NCBI GenBank assembly: GCA_963931865.1
Contig: OZ007515.1
Coordinates: forward strand, 5,128,793 to 5,192,792
Direction of reading: 5' to 3'
DNA length: 64,000 nt
Source of the DNA: Axinella damicornis
Lineage: Eukaryota > Porifera > Demospongiae > Axinellida > Axinellidae
Part shown: positions 46,135 to 56,514 of the stretch, one piece after another
Layout: every line of letters starts with the position of its first letter
How positions within the stretch are numbered: the stretch's first letter is position 1
Program-made: the position numbers and the translations under genes
The notes under the pieces: generated by a model
Told to the model about the DNA's origin: nothing
Databases searched by the model: none
The model's input: only the letters and a program-made list of their open reading frames with translations

Positions 46135-49100
46135 CTAGTTCATTCGTCTCATCTGTGCACGGTATCCCTTGGTGATGGCCTGGAAGCCAGACTTGATGCT
46201 CTGCACAGAGCAGCGTGACCCACAGGTCTCACATTGCAGGAAGAACAATCGCGTCTCTTTGTGTAGGATGGTGTCCGGTGAACGACAGGTGTGGCAGGTC
46301 ACATATTCCTCTGTTTGTGTGACGTGTGTGTGGGTGTGTTTGTGTGTGTATACATGTATGTGTATGTGTGTTGTGTGCGCGTGTGTGTGCATGTGTGTCG
46401 TGAATATGTGTGTGGGTGTGTGGGTGTGGGTGCGTGAGTGTGTGTGTATGTGTGTGTGTATGTTGTGGATATGTGTGTAATCTTAGTGTGTTCTGTGGCC
46501 TCTAATTCGGATAATAATGTCAGAGACATTCTCAGACTGATGACAGTCATGCGAGTCATGTGCATGCAAATGCTCCATGGCCCGCACATACCACTCACTC
46601 ATACTTGCCCCACAATGCCATGCACTCCAGTAGTTGTCGTTCAAGAGCACGCTTGTGACTTACTGATATATCTCCTGAGGACAGTCTCAATCTGTTTCTG
46701 CTGGAATTTCCCTTTAATTATTAACTGGTTGTTGCCGTCCACAGAACCACTGCAGCAGTGAACAATGACAGGAGATGTAATGGGGTTGTGGTTTAGACCA
46801 CTGACTTGAAGAAATACAGTCTGCATCTACCATAATATATTTAAACATCTTTTTTCAGCACCCCTTGAAAGCTTCACACAAATTGGACAAATAGTCTCCA
46901 ATTTCAGCAAAGGATTCTCAAATTTAGGGGTTACACACTTTCGGCAACTTGCCATCCGGTCCAAAAGAGATGGCTTATATAAGCCAGCCAACGATAGAGA
47001 TAGGTAAGGTCGGTGCTGTTTAAAGCCCCAAGTGGTGAAAGCTCACAGACGTCTTTCCAAAACTGTCGCCAATTGCCGATACACAGGAGGTCCCAGAAGG
47101 TATCAACTGGTCATGATAGCCTTGCTACATTGACTAGCTCGTCCAAACCGGTTGAGAAGCCAACAAAGCCCTGTGCCGAACCTCACTCGCCAACCTCCGA
47201 GACTTGCCTTGACCCTGAGAGTCAAATGGAGTACGGCAAGGGATCAGTACCATCGAGATCGTTCAATTCGTATGGTATATATGTCCAACGGAGTGTCACA
47301 GATTTTTACTGAGATAGACCCTTGCTGTGATCCCCCCCCCCCCCCCCCCCCCCCCCCAGCTTTTTGCCACTTGCAGTATGGAAAAAGCAGGGAGGGCCTG
47401 ATAATAAGTTTTCCCATGTGAGCATGACATAATCTATAAATGGAAAAATTATCAGAACAGAGATGCTACGTTTAGCGCTTTGTTCAACCATCTACACGTA
47501 GCTAGGTACGTGTGATATGTTACCTGTTACCTTTGCTCGTCTTGCTGTTCTGAGCCCCAGTACGCCCCCATTCATTTCAAGTCTTTCTACCATCTTTCTA
47601 CCCTTGACGTCACTCACATGATAAAATTTAACAGGCCCTCTCCTGCTTAACCGTACTGCAAGAAAAGGGAAGCTGGGTGGGAACGAGGTTAGTGATAGAT
47701 CCCTGCTGTGATAGACCCTCACTGTGATAGACCCTCACTGTGATAGACCCTCACTGTGATAGTGTGATAGACCCTCACACTGTGATAGACCCTCGCTGTG
47801 ATAGATCCTTGCTGTGATAGTGTGATAGACCGACCCTTGCTGTGATAGACCCTTGCCCTTACTATCGACCCTTACTGTGATAGACCCTCACCATGATAGA
47901 CCCTTAGACCTTAGATGGACCCTTGCTTACCTTGTTCCTAATTCAGCTAGCAAGAAGGCGAGTAAATGTTTAGGCTGCCGATGTAGCCTGAACAAAAGAA
48001 GGATAGAAGAGTACGAGTACATGTATTAACCTTTAACGGATTAAGCAAGTCAACAAGTAGATTTTTGGTCATATACAAGGTAGTGTAACGGGGCATGATT
48101 GCAACAATTAGCAGCTGCAATCCACAGGCGAGACCAGCTACAAACATTCCCACTTCAGGCCAACAAAAATCGTAAATCCTAAGGAATACTACCAACGTTG
48201 CTAAGCGAAAGACAAGTGCATGCACAGTCAGAGCTGAAAATAACGTGCGGACAACGGTCAATTTCCGCACAAGAAAGGGAAAGGGCCGGACAAATGGTTG
48301 CTTGACTGGCCACTTTGTCCGGACGTTTAGTGACAGTGCCTGCAATAGCTAGCATGATCTACATTCAGCTTCTTTCTCCTACGTAGGATCCCCTTGTGAC
48401 TCAGAACGGTGGCGGTCAGTTCTTTAGCCGTTTTGTCGTGGTACAGTCACGATCACAACCTCGTACCGTCAGCCGCTAGCCTCGTGAAGTATAGTAGTTG
48501 TGCGCATGCGCTAACGCACGTGGCCCTACAACAATCGCCTCGAGATCGAGAGTGCGCGCGAGAGCTAGCTAGCTAGCTACGTTAGCTACTTCTTGTTCTT
48601 GTCTTACCTTGGACCGGTGGAGTGCTTGGTTCGATCTGGACGGCCATGAAGCGACATCATCCTGAGCCACAGATCAATGATGGCCATTGATGGGCCTTCG
48701 AGCTAGCCTCGTTCCCACGCCACTTTCGGTAGCCGTACTGCAAGCGACGAAAAGTTGGGCGGGGCCTGGGAACGAGGCTACCTTCAAGAAAGAAGCGAAA
48801 TGTAGCCCCACACAACGTTTATGAAATGGCAAGCCAAATTGGACAAAAACATGAGACAGACTGTGAGGTAAGGAACGAGGGAGCAAAGAAAATTGAGCTA
48901 AGGTACAAGGTGTGCGTGAAATTCTAGTCTAAGATTGAAGGCAGGCAAAACTACAGAAAAAATGGGTTGTTGGGGTTCGTACTAGCACTAAAAAAGAGCA
49001 TACTCATGTGCTGTTGCTCCTAAAGTTTGGATTCTCCTGGCCTTGGTCCATCTTCGTTTGCTCCCATCGCTGAGCTTAACTTTTAGTGTACAGTGTCACC

Positions 49101-51053
49101 ATGTGGAACTCATACATTCATCAATTATAGTGACTTCAAAAGATTTTTTTTTGTCCAGCCAAAACAACTCAATGTCCGGGCAAAATTGAATATGTCTGGA
49201 CATATTGACCAACCAATACTAAATTTTATTTTCAGCTCTGCACAGTAACCATGACAACCAAGTGGGAGTGATCACTCCACTACAGCAGAGAGAAAGGGCT
49301 GGCAAAAGCCATATGACTCACAGTTTGCAGATGTCAGTGAAATTAACAAATGATGTTTTCTTGGCTCCCACACGAACCACCTGTGGTGGCTTCATAACTA
49401 GTTTCTTCTTTTGCCCACCCACCATACTAGGGTTCTTCTGACGCATGATGTTGAACACACGTTCTAAGAGCTAGGAGAGGAAGGGAGGGAGGGAGGGAGA
49501 GAGGGAGGGGAGGGAGGGGGGAGGGAAGAGACGGAAGGATGCAGGGAAGGAGGAGGGAGGGAGGGAAGGAGGGGGGACGGAGGGAGGGAGGGGGGAGGGG
49601 GGAGGGAGGGGAGGGATGGAGGGAGGGGGGAGGGAGGAGGGAGGGGGGAGGGAGGGAGGGAGGGAGGGAGGGGAGAGGGAGGGGGAGGGAGGGAGGGGGA
49701 GGGAGGGAGGGAGGGAGGGGGAGGGAGGGGTGGGGGAGGGAGGGATGGGGGAGGGAAGGGACGGAAGGACGGAGGGAGGGAGGGAGGGAGGGAGGGAGGG
49801 AAGGAGGGGGGAGGGAGGGAGGGAGGGGGAGGGAGTGGGAGGGACGGAGGGAGGGGGAGGGAGGGAGGGAGGGGGGAGGGAGGGAGGGGGGAGGGAGGGA
49901 GGGAGGGAGGGAGGGAGGGAGGGAGGGAGGGAGGGGGGAGGGAGGGAGGGAGGGAGGGAGGGAGGGAGGGAGGGAGGGAGGGAGGGAGGGAGGGAGGGAG
50001 GGAGGGAGGGAGGGAGGGAGGGAGGGAGGGAGGAAGGGAGGAAAGAAGGATGACATAACAAGAGGAGGGAAGGGAGGCCAGAAGGATATCTACGCCTTAC
50101 ATGAAGTTATGGGATCAAAGGTGCAGCTATCCTGGCTCCAAATTTCCTGGAATGTGCTATACACTAGCCTCGTTCCCAGTCCCACACTCAGTGTTTACTG
50201 CAAGCGACGGGGAAGCTGGGCGTGGCCAGGGAATGAGGTTACATACAACATGGTGGAAGAGTGCAGGAAGTTGATAGTACTACAGAACTACAAGGGGTCA
50301 AAGGTGAAAAGCTCTTGGAATTTACTATTAGCTACTCAGTTACACCCTGGAGTGGAGAGTGCAGAAGTTGATGGTTGTGCAGAATTACCGCGCAAAGGTA
50401 GCTATCCTTTGCTATACACAGCTAGGCATTAGATCCCTCTACCAACACAGCTAACCTCGTCATAGGTGTAGTCCCGGTCTGTCCCCATCCAGGGGGTAGT
50501 GATCGTGGGTTCAATGTCTTCATCGTTCTCTATCCCACCCTCACCCTCTGAGCGTGTGTGGGGTGTGTGAGTGAGTGCGTGAGTATGTATGTGTGTATAA
50601 ATGGGTGTGTGTGTGCATGTGTCGAGTTAGGTATGCATGTGTGTGCACATACGTATTGCGAGTCCGAGTGTGTACAATTTTGTGTGTTTATGCATATTCT
50701 GCGTGTGTGATGTGATGTGTGCTGTGGTGTGTGTGTGTGTGTGTGTGTGTGTGTGCATGTGTGTGTGTTCGTGCAATAGCATCGTTCCCAGCTCCAGTCA
50801 TGCATGGTGCCCAACAGTAATAATTCCTGTTTCGTATCTACCCGTCCCAGGCGCAAACATTACAGATGGGCAAACGCTCAGGCCTCCAGCCCTGGGGTCC
50901 TTCATTGGGCACCACCCCACGTGTCTACCATCGCTCGTAACCACACATGACCAGATCTCCCAGGCATTCCCCTACTGCTTTGCATCTTTGCATACTGCAA
51001 ACTGTAGGTGGAACGGACTGAGAACAAGGCTATGCATGCATGTATGTGTGCAT

Positions 51054-51127
<74 letters not shown>

Positions 51128-54100
51128 ATACGTGTGTGTGTGTGTGTGTGTGTGTGTGGGCAAGCTGGAACATCACCTCTTCCCGGTTTCTCTTCTTCCC
51201 CCTCCAAATCCAGTGCCGTGACATCAAACCCCTCAAAGGTGATGTTCTGTGGAGAGCATGTTATAAAAAAAGACCATAAATATTCCACGCACACACTCCC
51301 TGTCAACATTACATGAGCTACACAACCACAACACTGCTCAATCCAGGATCTCTCCATTTGTGGATGCTCCATTTGCGGATGCTCCATTTATAGATGCTCC
51401 ATTTGCAGATGCTCCGTTTGTGGATGCTCTGTTTGTGGATGCTCCGTTTGTGGACGCTCCGCTTGTGGATGCTCCGTTTGTGGAAGCTCCATTTGTGGAC
51501 GCTCCATTTGTGGATGCTCCGTTTGTGGACGCTCCGTTTGCGGATGCTCTGTTTGTGGATGCTCCGTTTGCGGATGCTCCGTTTGCGGATGCTCCGTTTG
51601 TTGATGCTACGTTTGCGGATGCTCCATCTGTGGATGCTCTGTTTGCAGATGCTCCGTTTGAGGATGCTCAGTTATTTGTGGATGCTCCATTACTAATTCC
51701 TCCATGATCAAAGGGGCAGCCACGTAGCAGATGGGAGGAGTGTGGGAAATGAAGTTACACGAACAGCCTGGTCCATGAGCGTGAGACTAGGAGTAGGACT
51801 GGTTGAAAACACCACCATGTGTGCCAAGATCAAGTCGTACAAAACAGTTACAAGAGCTACTTCATGGGATTTGTGTTTCTGCTTGTGTGCTTGCTATCAT
51901 TTCTTGTTCCTGGTACTGGATTTGTGAAGCCTTCACAGAATAACAAATACTTGTAGCTGGCTCCACTTTCAAAGGTCAATCAAATGAAAGTCAATCTAAA
52001 AACAGATGTTCAAACATTCGTCCCATAAATGGTCACCCAGATTTAGTATTCAACAGCTATGCAGCCTACTGACTTTCAACCCCTACTCTAAGGCCTGAGG
52101 AGAAACTGCTTGGCAAGCTTAGTTTGTTGCTATGCAACAGTTTACACTGACCAATACAGTCAGACTCCACCCAGGCAATGATACCTTCCCAGTGCATGGC
52201 TAACCGAGGCACAGTCGATCCTATATACATGTACACACTGCTAGGACATAAACACATGACGTCCAACCTCAAGTAAATTAAGTGGCAAAAAATGTCTAGA
52301 GATAGACAGATAGCAAACAGACAGATGGACCGACCAACATACATGCATAAGCTCCATACAAATTGGGCATTCTTGAGATTGTGTTATTTACTCTCAGAAT
52401 CTCAAATATGCATACCTATCTCGAGATTGCACACCCTATCTTGAAGTTGTGCAAGAGTGTTGTGCAATTCAACATTGCACACAGATTGCATGCACATTTT
52501 CGAACCCCTGGAACAAGGACCCAGAGTCCACGCCATGACAGTTATAGAGGACAGTCAGACAGACTGACTGACGTACGAGTCTTCTCCTTTTCCTCTTCCT
52601 AGGCAACTGGAAGTCATCCACCATGATTGCAATCTCCTTCTCGCCCAGGTCCAGGATGGCAGGTACCTCCCAGGTGGGGTCAGGGGGAGGGACCGTCTCA
52701 GTCGGCACTGGCATCGCCATCCCCTGTGCATAGGTGAAGAGTGACAGGGGGGAGGGTAAGGAGCTGGGAAGTGAGAGCAAAGGAGGAGGAGGGAGAGGGA
52801 TGGGAAGGGGAGGGAGGGAAGGAGGGAGGAGGGATGGAGGGAGGGGGAGGGAAGGGGGAGGGAAGGAGGGGGAGGGGGGAGGTGTGCTCACTTGATACCG
52901 TTACATACACTGAACATGTACCTCGAGACCCTCCAAGTCAATCTTCTTTTTCTTTTTCTTCTTTTTCCCCATCAGCTCTCGTTCAAGGTCTGAGCAATTA
53001 CAACAGGGTGAAGTAAATAACCATGGCGATGGGGCATATTATACCATACACGAATAATTAATAACTTTGATGTTGGCAGGTAAGGGCTCGTTCCTATACT
53101 CCAAGGGGTTTTATTTTAGCTACGTTTTCGGCTGGCAGAGAATCGGAAACCAGAATATTCGTGTACTAGTCAAAGACATCTCCATCAGCTGCTTACTATT
53201 ACACAATACACTATATATGACACAATACAGATGTTCCGCGCAATTCAGGAATTTGCGCAATCTCAAGATTGCGCTGCGCATTCTCGAGATTGCACTGCGC
53301 ATTCTCGAGATTGCACTGCGCATTCTCGAGATTGTGCTGTGCATTCTCAAGATTGTGCTGCGCATTCTCGAGATGGCACTGTGCATTCTCGAGATGGCAC
53401 TGTGCATTCTCGAGATGGCACTGTGCATTCTCAGAATTCGGAAATTGCGTGCCATTCTCGAGATTGCGTAAGACATTTGCGCAATCTCGAGATTGCGACT
53501 GGAACGGTAGCCTCGTGCCCAGGCCCAGCATTTGTCGCTCGCAGTTCACCCCAGCTATTAGTACTGCAAACGACAATCGTTGGGGGGTGAGAAGGTCTGA
53601 AGAATGAGGCTACTAGTACTGGCTTAGGTGAGTCGAGTCGAAGAGAGCAGAGCAGCCATTGTTACAGTGCTTACAACTTCGTCCCGGGCCCACGGTAAGT
53701 GACAGTGGACGACGGCTTGGTCAGAATCACCGTCGATCTTTTATGGGAACTGTACTGTCATTCTGGCAAAGACAGCAACCAGCGCGACGAGCGGCAGCCA
53801 ACTAAAAGACAAAGCGCTCATGAGATTCTGCATGTGCAATCTCGAGATCGCGATCTTGAGATTGCGCAAGTGTCTTGCGTAATCTTGAGATTGTGCAAGA
53901 CCTTTGCACAATCTTGGAATTTACTGCACAATCTCGAGATTGGCATGCAATTCCGAATTCCGAAATAGGGAGTGGCGTTCTTAAGGGAGGTGATTTCCAG
54001 ACAGTAAGGGATTTCTGGACACGGCCCCAGCTTTCGCTCCCTAGGAGCAGCTTTTGCTAACAACTGTACGGCATCGGAAAGTTCAAAAGTAGGGTACACA

Positions 54101-54750
54101 TGTGCACTTACCATAATTTGGAAGAATTGCTAAAGAGCGAATGTTCAGAATTACCCTACCACCTGGAAATCCCTTCACCATAACCCTGCACCCTCCCGAC
54201 TCACCATCCTCCCGACTCACCACCCTCCCGACTCACCACCCTCCTGACCGACCCACCATCCTCCCGACTCACCACCCTCCCGACTCACTACCCTCCCGAC
54301 TCACCACCCTCCTGACTCACCACCCTCCCGACTCACCACCCTCCCGACTCACCACCCTCCCGATTCACCACCCTCCCGACTCACAACCCTCCCAACTCAA
54401 CACCCTCCCGACTCACCATCCTCCCGACTCACCATCCTCCCGACTCACCATCCTCCCGACTCACCACCCTCCTGACTCACCATCCCCCCGACTCACCATC
54501 CTCCCGACTCACCATCCTCCCGACTCCACCCTCCCGACTCACCATCCTCATTCTCCAGTCCAGCCTCGGCAGCACCCACGGTGGTGGCCCCTGTCACCTG
54601 GCTCTCCTGAGGAGCACTTGGGGGAGGCTGGGTAGCAGAGGTCTCTCCTCCGCCTCCCGCTGCTGCAGCTAGGGAGGCTGCCTCCGCCGCCACAACATCA
54701 AGGGCAATCTTTTTCTTCTTTTTCTTCTTCTTCCCTAATTCAAGTTCCAT
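46135..54750 (-). CDS. EIF2S2: Translation initiation factor eIF2 subunit beta
   Basis: Nine minus-strand exons: 54750-54543, 52989-52922, 52723-52667, 51246-51177, 50547-50456, 49470-49322, 47987-47931, 46749-46664, 46310-46135. Lengths sum to 963 nt with every junction in phase, giving 320 residues (human ~333). Seen: two poly-lysine blocks (GKKKKKKKK, exons 1 and 2) that in the family bind eIF5/eIF2B-epsilon; [65 protein letters not shown]; and the C-terminal C2-C2 zinc ribbon CHTC...CETC. It is part of the eIF2 complex delivering initiator tRNA to the 40S subunit. Start: ATG at 54750 is the only one before the first lysine block; an upstream coding exon is possible. Introns are packed with tandem repeats. 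Confidence 0.95.
46500..46640 (+). repeat. Unclassified dispersed repeat, copy 3 (partial)
   Basis: CAGTCATGCGAGTCATGTGC and ACTTGCCCCACAATGCCATG resemble blocks of 2840-3170 and 17300-17720. It lies in EIF2S2 intron 8. Confidence 0.35.
46827..46955 (-). CDS. Possible 42-residue zinc-ribbon-like small ORF
   Basis: ATG at 46955 to TAG at 46827, inside EIF2S2 intron 7 on the same strand. The peptide begins MASCRKC and later has ICPIC, giving two CxxC pairs about 19 residues apart, with basic residues near the end. No family is recognised. It could be chance or a remnant of a larger gene. Confidence 0.25.
   Translation of the reverse strand: MASCRKCVTPKFENPLLKLETICPICVKLSRGAEKRCLNILW
47332..47357. 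repeat. Poly-C run, 26 bp
   Basis: Uninterrupted C, adjoining a MITE-like sequence (GCTTTTTGCCACTTGCAGTA) with an inverted partner near 47640-47680. Confidence 0.9.
47690..47930. repeat. 16-bp minisatellite at EIF2S2 intron 7 donor
   Basis: Sense-strand units such as CAAGGGTCTATCACAG or TGAGGGTCTATCACAG begin within about 5 bases of the exon 7 donor (ACAAG|GTAAGCAAGGGTC). Roughly a dozen imperfect units. One isolated unit also lies at 47313-47330, beyond a MITE/poly-C block. Confidence 0.8.
47988..49321. other. EIF2S2 intron 6
   Basis: Intronic by the exon model. Carries the 77-bp TIR element at 48704-48780 and a (GCTA) tract near 48563-48583. Short frames only. Confidence 0.5.
48704..48780. 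mobile_element. TAGCCTCG TIR element, 77 bp
   Basis: Left TAGCCTCGTTCCCACGCC, right GGCCTGGGAACGAGGCTA. Flanks CCTTCGAGC and CCTTCAAGA match at 7 of 9, consistent with an aged duplication. Confidence 0.75.
49471..50050. repeat. (GGGA)n array abutting an EIF2S2 acceptor
   Basis: About 580 bp of GGGA/GGAGG-type units on the plus strand. On the EIF2S2 sense strand this is an almost unbroken pyrimidine tract (TCCC)n ending at CTCCTAG|CTCTTAG, the exon 6 acceptor. All six frames are open low-complexity Gly/Arg/Glu or Ser/Pro/Leu peptides and should not be called genes. Confidence 0.9.
50164..50240. mobile_element. TAGCCTCG-related element, 77 bp
   Basis: TAGCCTCGTTCCCAGTCCC at the left, CCAGGGAATGAGGTTA at the right, interior ACTGCAAGCGACGGGGAAGC as in 48704-48780. 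In EIF2S2 intron 5. Confidence 0.65.
50548..50770. repeat. (TG)n-rich tract abutting an EIF2S2 acceptor
   Basis: TGTG/GTGAGTG-rich on plus, hence CA-rich on the sense strand, ending directly at the exon 5 acceptor (CGCTCAG|AGGG). Confidence 0.85.
51052..51160. repeat. (TG)n microsatellite
   Basis: Two long TG blocks separated by CATACG, beginning about 19 bases inside the intron after the exon 4 donor (AAGAG|GTGATG). Confidence 0.95.
51345..51700 (+). repeat. 15-bp minisatellite (TTTGTGGATGCTCCG)
   Basis: About 23 units. Because 15 is divisible by 3, the plus strand stays open for 115 codons as an Asp-Ala-Pro-Phe-(Val/Ala) repeat. It is antisense within EIF2S2 intron 3, so a real protein is unlikely. 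Confidence 0.85.
52741..52885. repeat. GGAGGG-rich tract abutting an EIF2S2 acceptor
   Basis: Pyrimidine-rich (TCCCTCC) on the sense strand, ending about 18 bases before the exon 3 acceptor (GCACAG|GGGATG). Confidence 0.8.
53255..53480. repeat. 21-bp minisatellite (CTCGAGATTGCACTGCGCATT)
   Basis: About 10 units inside EIF2S2 intron 1; single units recur near 53836-53945 and 52378-52440. The core CTCGAGATTGCGCAA is partly self-complementary around CTCGAG. Confidence 0.85.
53510..53611. mobile_element. TAGCCTCG-related element, ~102 bp
   Basis: TAGCCTCGTGCCCAGGCCC at the left, GGTCTGAAGAATGAGGCTA at the right; the interior contains inverted GTCGCTCGCAG / CTGCAAACGAC. Confidence 0.65.
54186..54545. 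repeat. 16-bp minisatellite copied from a splice junction
   Basis: About 22 units of GACTCACCATCCTCCC (plus). The sense-strand unit GGGAGGATGGTGAGTC contains GAGGATG|GTGAGTC, identical to the end of EIF2S2 exon 1 and its donor; the array starts at that donor and runs into intron 1. Confidence 0.9.
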
Positions 54751-54805
54751 ACTTAGCTGTGCGAGTGAGTGTGTGTAGTGTGTGCATGTGTGTACGAGTA
54801 TGTTT

Positions 54806-54969
54806 GATTGTCAATTGTTTGGACTTCACACGGCAGGAGAACTTTATGACAACGTTTCGATCAGGCTGTGCTGATCTTCCTCAGGTTGACCTGAGGAAGA
54901 TCAGCACAGACTGATCGAAACGTTGTCATAAAAGTTCTCCTGCCGTGTGAAGTCCAACAATTGACAATC
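54806..54969. repeat. Foldback, ~80-bp arms
   Basis: Arms start GATTGTCAATTG and include ATGACAACGTTTCGATCAG and ATCTTCCTCAGG, inverted around a two-base centre. Immediately upstream (sense) of EIF2S2 exon 1. Confidence 0.9.
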
Positions 54970-55257
54970 ATTACGTACACCGCGGCGACATGTCTACGTC
55001 TCTCAACCAACATGTCACAAGTATGTTTGTATGTGCGTATGCATGTGTGCGTGTGAGTGTGAGCAAGCATGTGCGCATGTGTGCATGTTTGCATGTGTGT
55101 ACGTGTGTGTGGCTTTGTGCATATATGCCTGCATATATGTGTACATGTGCTCATTAGTGAATCAGTGACACTGTCCATAACACAGACCACCACACCCTTT
55201 TCGTCAGTAGATAGGTCACAATACAGTGACAAATTCTGGTCATAGCCATATATAAAT

Positions 55258-55705
55258 ACAAGTAGCTTCGCTCGCTCAGCTCCTTCCCCCTCATTTGAGT
55301 ACATGAGTAATCTGGCGCCGGACAGCTCTCTTTGCAGAGCTGCTGATCCCCGACTTTAGCTGCTGCTCCCTGATTGTGTCCACTTCCGCTTCTGCCCTCC
55401 GATTCCATCGATCTGCTTCAACTGCTGCTCCCCAATTGCGTCCGCTTCAGCTACTGCTCCCCGATTGCGCCCGCTTCAAAACTGCTGCTCCCCGATGGCG
55501 TCCGATTCAACTGCAGCTCCCCGATTGCGTCCGTTTCGACTGCTGCTCCCCCGCCAGCTGTTCTGGAAGACTGATTCCAGCTGATCTTGAACATTCTTCG
55601 TGGAGTTCGAGGTTCAGTAAATTGAAGTACGAAGGTCGTGCGTCACTAGTCTAGTCCCGCCCTACAAACATCCCACTTCCGTCACGCACAGACAGACACA
55701 CACAC
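55258..55705 (-). repeat. Dispersed repeat with internal VNTR, copy 2
   Basis: Same order as 16838-17235: ACAAGTAGCTTCGCTCGCTC head, CTGCTGCTCCCCGATTGCG tandem units, then the GAAGTACGAAGGTC, CGTCACTAG, AACATCCCAC and ACACACAC tail. Confidence 0.75.
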
Positions 55706-55828
55706 GTTAATGTATCGATAGCATACACCTATGGCTTCTTGACGTTCAGGTGGATCAACTGAAGCACACGATCATCTCTAGCCAGATCTAGCCCTTACCA
55801 AATCCTAAACATCCCCCTGATCTCGGAC

Positions 55829-56268
55829 TAGTCTCGCGGGCCAGACGTTCGCGGCGCGCGGGAAGGGGGAAAAAGAACGTCTGGTCACTTTAGACAGGTT
55901 TTCGTGGACGTCGCCGGAATGTTGGCGCTACCAATCAGATTGGAGAGCGTTCAATAATTACATTTTCCTTCCGTATTGCTCACATGATCCGCACAGATTG
56001 AAACGAGAACAAGAACAGATTTGCGAGTTAGATGGCCTTTAGAGTTGCAAGCGAACAGCACGAACAACACGCAACCAGATCACCGACGTCGAAGCTTCGA
56101 AGAAAGGCAGTGCAGACACTTCCTTCCTCGTGACATTTGATATGACGTCACGTTTTTGAATTCCTCCATGCCACGGAAACCTGTCTATAGTGACCAGACG
56201 TTCTTTTCCCCCCTTCCCGCGCGCCGCCCTCCCCTCCGCGCGCCGCGAACGTCTGGCCCGCGAGACTA
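55829..56268. mobile_element. TIR element, TAGTCTCGCGGGCC variant, 440 bp
   Basis: Ends TAGTCTCGCGGGCCAGACGT and its inverse; a second inverted layer (AGAACGTCTGGTCACT...AGTGACCAGACGTTCT with CACGAAAACCTGTC-like bases) lies inside. Exact 9-bp duplication ATCTCGGAC at 55820-55828 and 56269-56277. Part of the same end sequence (GGCGCGCGCCGCGAACGTCT) occurs at about 21720-21740. Non-coding. Confidence 0.9.
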
Positions 56269-56301
56269 ATCTCGGACATTCTTCAGTTGACCCCCCTCAA
56301 T

Positions 56302-56514
56302 TTAATATTTACGTAAATGTGAGCGGCAGGACGTGAATGAGGCAGGACATGACAGAGGCAAGACGTGAAGGAGGCAGGAAAATACATCGAGCCAACCAAT
56401 CCCAGGCTCAACTTCCACCCGTTTCACAGCTAGGTGAAATTCATAGCCTTCGAGATCAGATTGAAATTTGAACCCCTTTACCATTACCTTTTTTAGTTCA
56501 TCCTCTTCAGCCAT
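56302..56514 (-). CDS. Unidentified possible first exon
   Basis: ATG at 56514 opens a 70-codon frame beginning MAEEDELKKVMVKGFKFQSD with a charged, globular-looking first ~45 residues, then lower-quality sequence. It lies head to head with DHX35, 166 bp between ATGs. A donor such as AAAAAAG|GTAATG or GGATTG|GTTGGC may end the true exon. It does not join EIF2S2 exon 1 in phase by any donor tried. Product unknown. Confidence 0.35.
   Translation of the reverse strand: MAEEDELKKVMVKGFKFQSDLEGYEFHLAVKRVEVEPGIGWLDVFSCLLHVLPLSCPASFTSCRSHLRKY

Noticed and set aside
49427..50432. Long open frames of 145-297 codons on both strands
   Set aside because: They arise from the (GGGA)n array, which lacks stops in all frames. 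The real coding content nearby is EIF2S2 exon 6.
50637..51316. Cys/Val-rich frames of 102-194 codons
   Set aside because: Generated by (TG)n tracts.
51360..51707. Asp-Ala-Pro-Phe repeat protein, 115 codons
   Set aside because: The 15-bp unit keeps one frame open automatically, and it is antisense in an EIF2S2 intron.
54806..54969. Hammerhead ribozyme
   Set aside because: CTGAGGA, an internal stem, GAAAC and a GTC-like site occur in hammerhead order, but stem I does not pair on either side and stem II has an extra unpaired A. The perfect foldback explains the sequence better.
56302..56514. First coding exon of EIF2S2
   Set aside because: No donor in it joins exon 1 at 54750 without an immediate stop, and the sequence does not resemble eIF2-beta N-termini.
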